From Faecalibacillus intestinalis (GTDB taxonomy: Bacteria > Bacillota_I > Bacilli_A > Erysipelotrichales > Coprobacillaceae): 64,000 nt of DNA. Below are positions 7,921 through 15,746 of the stretch, one piece after another. The notes beneath the pieces are model-generated. The model was not told where the DNA came from, did no database searches, and saw only the letters and a program-made list of their open reading frames with translations. The number at the start of each line of letters is the position of its first letter. The first letter of the stretch is position 1. The position numbers and the translations under genes were made by a program. The stretch covers positions 124,001 through 188,000 of the forward strand of contig NZ_PYLQ01000001.1 of NCBI RefSeq assembly GCF_003024685.1, given 5' to 3'.

Positions 7921-8688
7921 TTACACCTTCCTTAATATATCTAATGTATGTGAGCTTGCACCTATCATATCTTGTCTTTCGCAAGTAGATAAATGATATT
8001 GCATAAAAAGTTCAAAAGTTTCATCATCCATTTTATTTAAAATAGGACGCATATAGTCTGCTGGACCATCAGCCGCGATAATTTTTATTCTTTCTAAGTT
8101 CAAATCTTGATTTAATTGATCAATTAAATCAATTCTTACATAACTATATAAATCATCAATATTTGTTTGTGTTTGAAAGTTTTGATCAATTTTTCCGTTT
8201 TTTAGAGCTTCTTTAATGTGTCCATCTCTAAAGCCATGCACTAAAACACTATAATCATTCATGACATAGGCAACTAAAATAGTCCCACCTGTTTTAGTAA
8301 CACGTTTTGCTTCAGATAATGCTTTTAATTTATCTTCATAACTAAACAAATGGTACATAGGTCCAAATAATAAAGTTATATCAAAAGTTTCATCCTTGTA
8401 TCTAGATAAATCTAAAGCAGTACCTTGATAAGCTTTAACAGTACTTTTTTTAGCTTTTAACATGCCTAAATTATATTTAACAAGTTCAATAGCATCGACT
8501 TCATAACCTTCTTGATTTAAAGCAACAGAATATCTACCAGTACCAGCACCAATATCTAAAATATGATCACCTGGTTTTAAATAATCATGAATATATTTCA
8601 TAGAGGTACGATATTCTACTTGACCATGCTTCCTTAAAAGACGTTTATCTTCACAAAATTTTCCATAGTAATTTTCTAATTCGTTCAT
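7921..8688 (-). CDS. Class I SAM-dependent methyltransferase
   Basis: 255 aa. Motif I is ILDIGAGTGRYSVAL (around residues 43-57), followed by acidic VDAIEL, the LDLSRYKDETFD segment and LLFGPMYHLF post-motif; a typical Rossmann methyltransferase. Substrate unknown (small molecule more likely than RNA/DNA, because no recognition domain is present). Ribosome site AAGGA 6 bases before the ATG. First gene of a two-gene operon with the esterase downstream. Confidence 0.85.
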   Translation of the reverse strand: MNELENYYGKFCEDKRLLRKHGQVEYRTSMKYIHDYLKPGDHILDIGAGTGRYSVALNQEGYEVDAIELVKYNLGMLKAKKSTVKAYQGTALDLSRYKDETFDITLLFGPMYHLFSYEDKLKALSEAKRVTKTGGTILVAYVMNDYSVLVHGFRDGHIKEALKNGKIDQNFQTQTNIDDLYSYVRIDLIDQLNQDLNLERIKIIAADGPADYMRPILNKMDDETFELFMQYHLSTCERQDMIGASSHTLDILRKV

Positions 8689-8768
8689 ATACTTATCCTT
8701 TTCATTTATTTGTTTTTTTTATTGTATAATAATTATTGAAAATAATGTAGATATTTTTATAAAAAAGC

Positions 8769-8797
8769 TTTACAAAGTATACGAAATAGTGTAAATT
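8769..8797 (+). promoter_or_regulatory. Promoter of the tRNA-His pair
   Basis: TTTACA (8769-8774), 17-bp spacer, TAAATT (8792-8797), placing the start about 10 nt before the first tRNA. Confidence 0.65.
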
Positions 8798-8815
8798 AAT
8801 ACATGCAGTTGATAC

Positions 8816-8892
8816 GGCGGACGTGGCGAAGTGGTTAACGCACCGGATTGTGGCTCCGGCATTCGTGAGTTCGATTCTCATCGTCCGCCCCA
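8816..8892 (+). tRNA. tRNA-His (GTG), copy 1
   Basis: 77 nt including the extra 5' G at position -1 opposite C73 and an encoded CCA. Anticodon stem CCGGA/TCCGG with loop TTGTGGC (anticodon GTG = His), T-arm GTGAG TTCGATT CTCAT, acceptor GCGGACG/CGTCCGC. Confidence 0.95.
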
Positions 8893-8919
8893 TATTTTAA
8901 CTGTTTGATATAGATACTT

Positions 8920-8996
8920 GGCGGACGTGGCGAAGTGGTTAACGCACCGGATTGTGGCTCCGGCATTCGTGAGTTCGATTCTCATCGTCCGCCCCA
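8920..8996 (+). tRNA. tRNA-His (GTG), copy 2
   Basis: Identical in sequence to the copy at 8816-8892, repeated 104 nt downstream with a 27-nt spacer. Cotranscribed and closed by a terminator at 9008-9032. Confidence 0.95.
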
Positions 8997-9007
8997 TTAG
9001 TGAAGAT

Positions 9008-9032
9008 AAAGTCCTTAATAAAGGATTTTTTT
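9008..9032 (+). terminator. Terminator of the tRNA-His unit
   Basis: Stem AAAGTCCTT/AAGGATTTT (one G-U pair) with an AATA loop region and a T-run. Confidence 0.7.
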
Positions 9033-9048
9033 GTTTATGGAGAAGAAT

Positions 9049-9510
9049 ATGATTAAATTAGTACAACCACAAATAACAGATTTAAAATATAGAAAAAAAT
9101 TATTAAAAGATAAAAAGACAATGGCTTTTAATAAAATCAATGGGGGAACTGTTGATTTTAATGAAAAAATATGGAAGTCTTGGTATCAATTATGGATGAA
9201 TGATACTAAACATTATTATGCTTATGTTTATGATGATGAAATAAAAAAATATATTGGTGAAGTATCTTATTATTTTGAAGAAGAATATCGAGAATATGTT
9301 TTAAATATTATCATTGAATATCCTTATAGACATTTAGGAAAAGGAAAAGTTGCTTTAGAACTTTTATGTAAACAAGCTAAAGAAAGTGGTCTACGCTTTT
9401 TATGTGATGATATTGAAACAAATAATCCAGCTAAAAATCTTTTTCTTGATATAGGCTTTAAAGAAGTTTGGGCAAGAGAAAATATTACAATGTTGAAAAA
9501 ACGTCTTTAG
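9049..9510 (+). CDS. GNAT family N-acetyltransferase
   Basis: 153 aa from the ATG at 9049, chosen because GGAG lies 6 bases upstream; earlier TTG/ATG codons (9031, 9037) would overlap that site. GNAT signature: IIIEYPYRHLGKGKVALELL (beta4 and the acetyl-CoA pyrophosphate loop, R-x-x-G-x-G/K), then ETNNPAKNLFLDIGFKEV. Acceptor unknown. Closed by a terminator. Confidence 0.82.
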   Translation: MIKLVQPQITDLKYRKKLLKDKKTMAFNKINGGTVDFNEKIWKSWYQLWMNDTKHYYAYVYDDEIKKYIGEVSYYFEEEYREYVLNIIIEYPYRHLGKGKVALELLCKQAKESGLRFLCDDIETNNPAKNLFLDIGFKEVWARENITMLKKRL

Positions 9511-9530
9511 AACCATTTTGGTTCTTTTCT
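9509..9530 (+). terminator. Terminator after GNAT
   Basis: Stem AGAACC (9509-9514) / GGTTCT (9520-9525), 5-nt loop, followed by T-rich sequence. Confidence 0.75.
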
Positions 9531-9587
9531 TTTCACAAGATTTACACATCTATTTTATATACTTAAATAAAGGAAGGGTGAAGTCTT

Positions 9588-9980
9588 ATGAAAAAGAAGT
9601 TAGACATGTATTTGATTTATCTTATTTATATTTTTGAATTAATTTATACAATGAGTGCCATGTATTTTAATAATTCGATAGTAACACATAAAATAGAAAT
9701 CTTTGAAAATATCTATCAAATCGCTTATTGTATGATTTTTATTGTAGGAATTCTTTATATTTTGTTGCTTATTTATAAAGTAGGGCATCATGAAAGTATT
9801 GATTTAAAGAAAAATACAGGTTTATTATTTGGAATCGTTTTTATGGATCTTGTATTATATGGCTTTTTTATTATTCCTATGTTAGTAAGTTCACCTGCTA
9901 TGAAAATGGTTTGTATTTGTTTTTTAATACATTTACTTATTTGTATTAAAGAGAAACAATTATTTGTTTTAGAAAAATAA
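9588..9980 (+). CDS. Small four-TM membrane protein, function unknown
   Basis: 130 aa with four hydrophobic helices (about residues 7-27, 43-63, 76-98 and 103-119) and short polar loops; no catalytic motif is visible. AAGGAAGGGTG precedes the ATG. It stands alone between two terminators, just upstream of the two-component/ABC module, but is not in that operon. Not recognised. Confidence 0.7.
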   Translation: MKKKLDMYLIYLIYIFELIYTMSAMYFNNSIVTHKIEIFENIYQIAYCMIFIVGILYILLLIYKVGHHESIDLKKNTGLLFGIVFMDLVLYGFFIIPMLVSSPAMKMVCICFLIHLLICIKEKQLFVLEK

Positions 9981-9984
9981 TTTT

Positions 9985-10015
9985 AAGATGAAAGTGACTG
10001 CTTTCATCTTTTTTT
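9985..10015 (+). terminator. Terminator of the four-TM gene
   Basis: Perfect 10-bp stem AAGATGAAAG (9985-9994) / CTTTCATCTT (10001-10010), then T-run. Confidence 0.85.
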
Positions 10016-10050
10016 CATTTAAGCATGGTATGATAGAGATGGTGATAATT

Positions 10051-10716
10051 ATGAAAAAAATATTAATTGTAGAAGATGATGAAAGTATCGCAGATTCTTT
10101 AAAGGAAATGTTGGAGCATAAGGATTATATTGTGGAAGTTTCTTATTCTAAAAAAGAAACTTTAGAGAAATTAAATGAATATATTGATCTCATTCTTTTA
10201 GATATTCAATTACCTGATGGTAATGGAATTTCTTTATGTAAAGAAATTAAAGAAAAGTATGAGGTGCCTATTATTTTTTTAAGTTGTTTAAGTGATGAAG
10301 AAACTATTGTAAGGGGATTAAACGAAGGTGGCGATGATTATGTATGTAAGCCTTTTGGTATTAAAGAACTTTGTGCCAGAATTGAATGTAACCTTAGAAA
10401 AGTAACAAAGCAACAAGGGGTTTACTATATAGATGATTTAATTATTGATACGTTAAAACATAAAGTTTTTAAAGATAATAAGGAATTAGAATTGAGTACG
10501 ATTACTTTTGCTTTATTAGTGGCTTTGGTAGAAGGTCATGGAAGGGTGCTTACCAGAGATTATTTATTAATGTTGATTGAAGATATAACGGGGCATGTAG
10601 TGGAAGATAATACGTTAACAGCTCATTTAAAAAGATTAAGACAAACATTAGGAGAATATCAAAATCGAAAATATATTGAAACATTAAGGGGTGTAGGGTA
10701 TCGATGGAAAATATAA
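10051..10716 (+). CDS. OmpR-family response regulator
   Basis: 221 aa from the ATG at 10051 (MKKILIVEDD); the earlier in-frame codons lie inside the preceding terminator. Receiver: acidic pair DD at 9-10, phosphoacceptor Asp51 in LLLDIQLPDG, Lys in VCKPFG. C-terminal winged helix ends GVGYRWKI. Phosphorylated by the kinase encoded directly downstream (13-base overlap) and expected to control the permease/ATPase genes that follow, as in Bce-type antimicrobial-peptide resistance modules. GGTGAT ribosome site upstream. Confidence 0.93.
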   Translation: MKKILIVEDDESIADSLKEMLEHKDYIVEVSYSKKETLEKLNEYIDLILLDIQLPDGNGISLCKEIKEKYEVPIIFLSCLSDEETIVRGLNEGGDDYVCKPFGIKELCARIECNLRKVTKQQGVYYIDDLIIDTLKHKVFKDNKELELSTITFALLVALVEGHGRVLTRDYLLMLIEDITGHVVEDNTLTAHLKRLRQTLGEYQNRKYIETLRGVGYRWKI

Positions 10717-11657
10717 AAAAAGAAAAGAATAATCATGTTTGTCTGATTATTTCATTTGTATTAATGATTGTTGTAGAAATCTATTCTTTTTTGGTAAGTA
10801 ATATTTTTAATGTCTTTATTTTTACAAGTATTCTTTTTTATTTTTTGGAACAAAAAAATAAAAAGAAACAAATGAATTATTTAATACAGTGTTGTGATGC
10901 CATTATTGAACAAAAAGATTTTTCTATCATTGATGGTGAATCCAAAGAAAGTTTATTATCTAATAAATTATTTTTACTTAATAAAAGATATCATCAATCC
11001 TTAAAAGCTATCAAAAAAGAACAGCTAAAACTAAAGGATTATATCGAAGATATCTCTCATCAATTAAAAACACCAATTACTTCTATCCGTATACAAACAG
11101 AACTTTTACTTGAAGAAAATCAAAATAAAAAACTCTATGCAATAGAACATCAAATACAACGAATACAACTTTTAGTCAATGACTTACAAACCATCGCCTT
11201 ATTAGATTCTCATAATATCCAATATTGTTTTAAAGAATATGATTTACAAATGCTTATTGATGAAATAGAAGAAGATCTAGACTACCTAAATCCGCAAATT
11301 CATTTAAATAAAAATATAAAAGTATTATGTGATGAAAAATGGTTTATAGAAGCATTAGAAAATATTATTAAGAATTGTTTAGAAAAAAATTCTACATCCC
11401 TTTCTATTTTTGCTTATAAAAATGAAACAACTTTAAAAATGATGATTCAAGATCAAGGAAATGGTTTTAAGGAAAAAGATCTTCCTTTTTTATTTCAAAG
11501 ATTTTATCGTGGGGAAAATTCAAAAGGGACAGGATTAGGGCTTTATATAGCTAAAGAAATAATAGAGGCTCATCACGGTTTTATTAAAGCTTATAATCAA
11601 CAAGGTGCTTGCTTTGAAATTGTACTTCCTCAAATGAAAATGAAGAAAAAAATCTAA
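10704..11657 (+). CDS. Histidine kinase, intramembrane-sensing type
   Basis: 317 aa. Two TM helices (about 10-29 and 34-50) separated by only a few residues, so there is no real extracellular sensor; this is the architecture of BceS-like kinases that take their signal from a partner ABC transporter. HisKA: DISHQLKTPITSI (phosphoacceptor His around 119). ATPase: ENIIKNCLEK (N box), DQGNGFK (G1), FQRFYRG (F box), GTGLGLYIAK (G2). Overlaps the regulator gene by 13 bases. The downstream ABC genes support a cell-envelope stress or peptide-sensing role. Confidence 0.92.
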   Translation: MENIKKEKNNHVCLIISFVLMIVVEIYSFLVSNIFNVFIFTSILFYFLEQKNKKKQMNYLIQCCDAIIEQKDFSIIDGESKESLLSNKLFLLNKRYHQSLKAIKKEQLKLKDYIEDISHQLKTPITSIRIQTELLLEENQNKKLYAIEHQIQRIQLLVNDLQTIALLDSHNIQYCFKEYDLQMLIDEIEEDLDYLNPQIHLNKNIKVLCDEKWFIEALENIIKNCLEKNSTSLSIFAYKNETTLKMMIQDQGNGFKEKDLPFLFQRFYRGENSKGTGLGLYIAKEIIEAHHGFIKAYNQQGACFEIVLPQMKMKKKI

Positions 11658-11711
11658 TTTCACTTAGTTTTCACGATTGAACTATAAGATAAAGTTAGAG
11701 GAGGAAAGAAT

Positions 11712-14015
11712 ATGTCACATACGATCAATATGCTCGCAAAAAGAAATATTCAAAAGTATAAAAAGCATTATCTTATTGTTTTAATCGTTCTTTTAATTGT
11801 TTCTACTTTTATTTTTTCAAGTTCTTTTATTGTTGATAATCTGTATCAGATGAAAAAGAATTATCATATTTCAACCTATGGTTCTTGGTATACACGAATA
11901 GAAAATATTGATGAACAAACTCAAAAAGGAATTGAAATCTACAGCAAAGACTATTTTAAAGATATTATTAAATATGGTTATGTAGATTTTCAAGGAAAAT
12001 ATGATAATTACCAAGTAGGTCATATTGAAAAGAATATTTATTCATTGTGTCGAGTAAAAATTATTAAAGGAAGAAAAATACAAAATGATCAAGAAATTTT
12101 AATCAATCAAAAAGTTTCTAAAAAGTATAAACTTTATGATCAAATAGAAATAGAAGGAAAAAATTATACGATTGTTGGTATTTTACAAACCGCCAATAAA
12201 AACTTACCTGATATTTATACAAACTTAGAGACGTATCAAACAAAAGATTATTATTCGAATATGTCTGTTTTATCAGATAATCATTATATTCAATTTAATG
12301 ATGGAAATAACTATCAAGAAATAGAAATTCATTATGATTATAATCCTTATGGTTATGATCAAAATGAAATTCATAATCAAGTAGAAAAAGCAACCAATCA
12401 GCTCCAACAAATGTTTGAATTTATTATAATTACACTTTTTGTTTTATTCGCTTTAACTTCTACTTCCCTAAAGAAGAGAATGAAAGAAATGGCTCTTTAT
12501 CGAGGAATAGGAATGACAACGAATCAATTAATGATGATGGTCATGCAAGAAAACATGCTGATTTCTTTTCTTTCTATTTTAATAGGATTGTTAATAGGTG
12601 TATGTGTATCTTTAGGTTATCTCTATCTTCAAAGTAAAACCTATCATACATTTATTTATCAAATTTCATTTAAAGAAATATTATTTTTAGTATTGGTATT
12701 GATGAGTTGTATTTTTATAACGGTTCTCATTCCCATTTATTCAAGCTCTAAGAATGCTTTGGCAGGTACTTTTGATAGCAAAAAGTTTAATTATATTCAA
12801 GTAAGATATAAAAAATTAAAAAAACAAACACTTGCTTCCTTAAGTGCGAGAGAGTTATGGGCAAATAAAAGAATGAATATCTGTTTTTATGTATTTGTTT
12901 TAATACTTTCTTTATATGGACTTGTTTATTTCTATCAAGGACATCCCATTCAAACAAAAGATCAAAATGAACAAAGTCAGGTAGAACTTATGATGGCAAC
13001 TCAAAAAGAAGCAAATTTATTTTTAAAAGAATTTTCTCAAAATGACATTATTATTAATCATCATTATATTGATGAAGGAATAACTATGACTTATCGAGAA
13101 ATTCCTCAATCTGTTTATAAACTTTACCAACTTTATTATTATCAAAGTAATAAAGATGATTTAAAAGGAAGATTTCCTCAAAAAAGTCATGAAATTGTCG
13201 TAGGTAATCATTTTAATCATGTTATTCTTTCAAAAGAACGGTATCCAAATCTTAAAGTTGAAGCGAATCAAGTAACTTTTAAAGGGAAAAAATATCAAGT
13301 AGAAAATTCAACATCTTCTCATGGTGATCAAGGAAATTATTTAGGAGATGACAATTATGAGATTGCTCTTGATGAAGTAAAACTCAATGAAAAAGTGATA
13401 ATTGCAGGTGAAGAATATACCATTGTTGGAATCAATGAAAATGAATATTATAATGATTCAATGATTTATATGTTTGAAGATGATTTAAAACGATTCAATA
13501 CAAGTGATGAATATTATTCAGGATATCATTGGTATCCAATAAAAGATGTTATAAAAGTAGAAAAGTTCATGAAAAAACATTATAAAGCAAGAGTTTATGA
13601 AATGGTAACAAGTGATGAACTTTCAGTAAGTTTGTTTTCTACATTAAATATTCCTAAACATCTTTTAATACTTGCATTAGCTGTAGGTTTTATTTTAATG
13701 ATGTTTTTAAATTACAATCATATTGAAAATAATTATCAAGATTATTTTATGTATCATGTTATAGGTTTAAGTTATCGGGAAATTAAAATAAAACAAGTAT
13801 GGAAATCAATAAAAATGTTTTTATATACACTTATTCCTTGTGGTTTTTATGAGTTGATTTTATTAAGAGGAAGTATCGATCATTATTTCCCAATAGCGCA
13901 ATTAATACTTTTAGTAGGGATTATTTTTCTAGTTTATTTATGTGTTTATAATATTCCTTTATTAATTGTTTTAAAAGCACATCAAAATGAAGAAATAAGA
14001 AAGGAAGATGACTAA
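11712..14015 (+). CDS. ABC transporter permease, two FtsX domains
   Basis: 767 aa. One TM helix near 20-42, a large extracytoplasmic domain (about 45-235), three TM helices (about 236-346), then a second unit: TM near 391-409, extracytoplasmic domain to about 645, three TM helices (about 646-760). This 4+4 FtsX/MacB-type layout fits a mechanotransducing exporter or sensor rather than the 10-TM BceB shape. Paired with the ATPase that follows immediately. Ribosome site GAGGAGG. Likely a resistance or lipoprotein/peptide-handling transporter under the control of the upstream two-component system. Confidence 0.88.
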   Translation: MSHTINMLAKRNIQKYKKHYLIVLIVLLIVSTFIFSSSFIVDNLYQMKKNYHISTYGSWYTRIENIDEQTQKGIEIYSKDYFKDIIKYGYVDFQGKYDNYQVGHIEKNIYSLCRVKIIKGRKIQNDQEILINQKVSKKYKLYDQIEIEGKNYTIVGILQTANKNLPDIYTNLETYQTKDYYSNMSVLSDNHYIQFNDGNNYQEIEIHYDYNPYGYDQNEIHNQVEKATNQLQQMFEFIIITLFVLFALTSTSLKKRMKEMALYRGIGMTTNQLMMMVMQENMLISFLSILIGLLIGVCVSLGYLYLQSKTYHTFIYQISFKEILFLVLVLMSCIFITVLIPIYSSSKNALAGTFDSKKFNYIQVRYKKLKKQTLASLSARELWANKRMNICFYVFVLILSLYGLVYFYQGHPIQTKDQNEQSQVELMMATQKEANLFLKEFSQNDIIINHHYIDEGITMTYREIPQSVYKLYQLYYYQSNKDDLKGRFPQKSHEIVVGNHFNHVILSKERYPNLKVEANQVTFKGKKYQVENSTSSHGDQGNYLGDDNYEIALDEVKLNEKVIIAGEEYTIVGINENEYYNDSMIYMFEDDLKRFNTSDEYYSGYHWYPIKDVIKVEKFMKKHYKARVYEMVTSDELSVSLFSTLNIPKHLLILALAVGFILMMFLNYNHIENNYQDYFMYHVIGLSYREIKIKQVWKSIKMFLYTLIPCGFYELILLRGSIDHYFPIAQLILLVGIIFLVYLCVYNIPLLIVLKAHQNEEIRKEDD

Positions 14016-14016
14016 T

Positions 14017-14700
14017 ATGAATGTTATTTTAGAAGCAAAAGATATTGTTAAAACATATGGTTATGAAGATAATAAAATTTATGCAACTAATCATATTGAT
14101 TTACAAATAGAAGAAGGCTCTTTTATAGTTATTGTTGGAAGAAGTGGAAGTGGAAAAAGTACACTTCTTCATATCTTGGCAGGTTTAGTAAAACCAACAA
14201 AAGGAGAAGTTTATTTAGAAGGAAAGTCTCTTTATGAAATGAATGATCATACTTTAACGCGTTTTAGACGAAGAAGAATGGGTTTTGTCTTTCAATTCTT
14301 CAATCTTATTTCCACACAAAATGTTTTAGAGAATATAGTTTTACCAATTCATTTAGATGATGGCGAGATTGATGATGATTATTTAAATGAAATTATTAAT
14401 CTATTAGGTCTAGAAGAAAAGAAGAATTCTTTTATTTATGAACTTTCAGGAGGACAACAACAAAGAGTTGCCCTTGCAAGAGCGCTTGCAAGTAAACCAG
14501 CGATTATTTTCGCGGATGAACCTACGGGAAACCTCGATGCTAAAAGTTCTAAAGAAGTTGTTGATTTATTAAAAATCGCCCAAAGAAAATATCATGAAAC
14601 AGTTATTTTAGTAACTCATGATCAAGAAATTGCCTCTATTGCTGATCGCGTTATTACGATTGAAGACGGAAAAATTATTCAAGATACAAATCATATTTAA
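14017..14700 (+). CDS. ABC transporter ATPase (LolD/MacB/BceA class)
   Basis: 227 aa from the ATG at 14017, one base after the permease stop; AAGGAAG lies 9 bases upstream, while the in-frame ATG at 14008 abuts that site. Walker A GRSGSGKST (around 45-53), Q-loop FQFFN, signature LSGGQQQRV, Walker B AIIFADEP, H-loop VTHD. Energises the FtsX permease. Last gene of the four-gene module. Confidence 0.94.
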   Translation: MNVILEAKDIVKTYGYEDNKIYATNHIDLQIEEGSFIVIVGRSGSGKSTLLHILAGLVKPTKGEVYLEGKSLYEMNDHTLTRFRRRRMGFVFQFFNLISTQNVLENIVLPIHLDDGEIDDDYLNEIINLLGLEEKKNSFIYELSGGQQQRVALARALASKPAIIFADEPTGNLDAKSSKEVVDLLKIAQRKYHETVILVTHDQEIASIADRVITIEDGKIIQDTNHI

Positions 14701-14782
14701 ATACGTTTATTTGTGGTTTAACTAAAGATAAAAACATCTTTAATATTTTCTTTTTGTTAGAGTAGGGCTATGGAGGAAAGTT

Positions 14783-14860
14783 ATGGATGATTTAACGATT
14801 TATGAAACAGAAATAATTGTTGTAAAAATGGACGAAGAGTCCATTTTTTTGATAGAATAG
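14783..14860 (+). CDS. Possible 25-aa leader-like ORF running through a terminator
   Basis: ATG at 14783 is preceded by GGAGGAAAG at good spacing and the frame ends in TAG at 14858. The second half of the frame is the DNA of the terminator hairpin at 14824-14850. Either a chance frame ahead of the terminator or a translated leader whose ribosome would cover the hairpin. No homology claimed. Confidence 0.3.
   Translation: MDDLTIYETEIIVVKMDEESIFLIE
14824..14850 (+). terminator. Terminator/attenuator upstream of small-protein gene
   Basis: Perfect stem AAAAATGGAC (14824-14833) / GTCCATTTTT (14839-14848), GAAGA loop, T-run. Lies 124 nt after the ABC ATPase and 30 nt before the next gene, so it could end the ABC operon or attenuate the next one. 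Confidence 0.75.
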
Positions 14861-14879
14861 AGAAAAGGAGAGAATGATT

Positions 14880-15050
14880 ATGGAAGTAACAATTAATGGT
14901 GTAAAAAAAGAAGTTAGCAAAGAAGAAATGAAAGATCGTGTGATTGGATATTATGATGCAGTAGGGATCAAACATTTTTATTTAGAAGTTGATGAAATGG
15001 ATGATGAAGAATTAAAGGCTTTATATGTAAATTCATTTGCGAGAGAATAA
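14880..15050 (+). CDS. Small acidic protein, 56 aa, function unknown
   Basis: ATG at 14880 with AAAAGGAGAG upstream, TAA at 15048-15050. Charged, soluble, begins MEVTINGVKKEVSKEEMKD and contains an Asp/Glu run (EVDEMDDEE). No motif recognised. The downstream cupin gene starts 4 bases after its stop, so the two are cotranscribed and probably coupled. Confidence 0.7.
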   Translation: MEVTINGVKKEVSKEEMKDRVIGYYDAVGIKHFYLEVDEMDDEELKALYVNSFARE

Positions 15051-15054
15051 TTGT

Positions 15055-15435
15055 ATGAAATTAATTAGGAAAGATCAGGCGATTCATGTAGATAAAACAA
15101 ACGGCACAGAAGTGGACTATTATTTATTAGATGATGCCGAAATTCATTATAATAAAATCAATCCTCATACTTCACAAGAGTGGCATAGACATCGTCATAT
15201 TTCAGAAAACATTTTTGTTTTAAAAGGAGAACTTGTTTATCGTTATTTGGATAAAACAAATAAGGAACAATATTTAAAACTAAAACAGGGAAATTTACTT
15301 TTGGTTGAAAAAGATATACATACTTTTGAAAATCAAACAGATGAAGTTGTAGAATTTATTGTGTTTCGGTATCTTCCTTCTTATAAAAATCAAAGAGAAT
15401 TGATTCAAAACGATAAAGAAATGATTAAAAAATAA
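15055..15435 (+). CDS. Cupin-domain protein
   Basis: 126 aa from the ATG at 15055 (MKLIRKDQ); a TTG at 15037 lies inside the preceding gene and is less likely. Single cupin barrel: WHRHRHISENIFVLKGEL (cupin motif 1 with two or three His and Glu metal ligands), then GNLLLVEKDIHTFENQ (motif 2 with His). Small metal-binding cupins serve as isomerases, dioxygenases or sugar/polyketide enzymes; the substrate is unknown. Coupled to the 56-aa gene upstream. Confidence 0.78.
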   Translation: MKLIRKDQAIHVDKTNGTEVDYYLLDDAEIHYNKINPHTSQEWHRHRHISENIFVLKGELVYRYLDKTNKEQYLKLKQGNLLLVEKDIHTFENQTDEVVEFIVFRYLPSYKNQRELIQNDKEMIKK

Positions 15436-15472
15436 GATAAGTGATAGTTTTTGTAGATTGAAAATAAAAAAA

Positions 15473-15670
15473 ATAGCGTATAAAGGAACTGTTATTATAA
15501 AAATAGCAGTTTTTTTATTAATTTTAATAGTGTATAAATTATATTATATGATTTATACAGTGTATGAAATACTGTGATTTTATCATCAATAGTGTATAAT
15601 AAATGTATAAAACAATAAAACGAATCTATACAGTATATGAAAAACTGTTCTATAGTGTATAAAAATAAAG
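15473..15670. repeat. Interleaved repeat array (candidate operator array) upstream of the lac regulator
   Basis: Two repeat types alternate over about 200 bp. Type A, ATAGTGTATAA (15527, 15589, 15652, plus a variant ATAGCGTATAAAGG at 15473). Type B, about 23 bp, TATACAGTRTATGAAAWACTGT, at 15552-15575 and 15625-15648, each containing an ATACA-G-TRTAT dyad and an ACAGT/ACTGT inverted repeat spaced by 9. The order is A-A-B-A-B-A. It ends about 15 bp before a sigma-70-like promoter. This fills most of the 311-bp gap between genes and looks like a multi-site binding region for the adjacent regulator. Confidence 0.75.
15487..15516 (+). terminator. Terminator of the cupin unit
   Basis: Stem AACTGTTAT (15487-15495) / ATAGCAGTT (15503-15511) with one G-U pair, then T-run. 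Confidence 0.75.
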
Positions 15671-15674
15671 AATA

Positions 15675-15711
15675 TTAGGGATTTGTAAGCCCTAACAAAA
15701 TACTTTATAGT
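15675..15711 (+). promoter_or_regulatory. Promoter of the PRD regulator / lacFEG operon
   Basis: TTGTAA (15683-15688), 17-bp spacer, TATAGT (15706-15711). The -35 box sits in the centre of a perfect inverted repeat TTAGGG (15675-15680) / CCCTAA (15690-15695), a possible operator. No GG-N10-GC sigma-54 promoter was seen here. Confidence 0.6.
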
Positions 15712-15746
15712 TGTAAGCGGTTAGAACGGTTGTAACGGAGGACAAC

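Noticed and set aside
8702-8893. 63-codon minus-strand frame across the tRNA-His region
   Set aside because: It overlaps the tRNA on the opposite strand and is built from the tRNA sequence; no ribosome site and no family pattern.
14781-14975. 64-codon minus-strand frame opposite the small ORFs
   Set aside because: Shadow frame rich in Phe/Leu/His opposite A-rich plus-strand coding DNA, no ribosome site.
15660-15746. Sigma-54 promoter for the lac operon
   Set aside because: No GG-N10-GC element found; a sigma-70-like promoter fits, and the regulator lacks the sigma-54-contacting loop.
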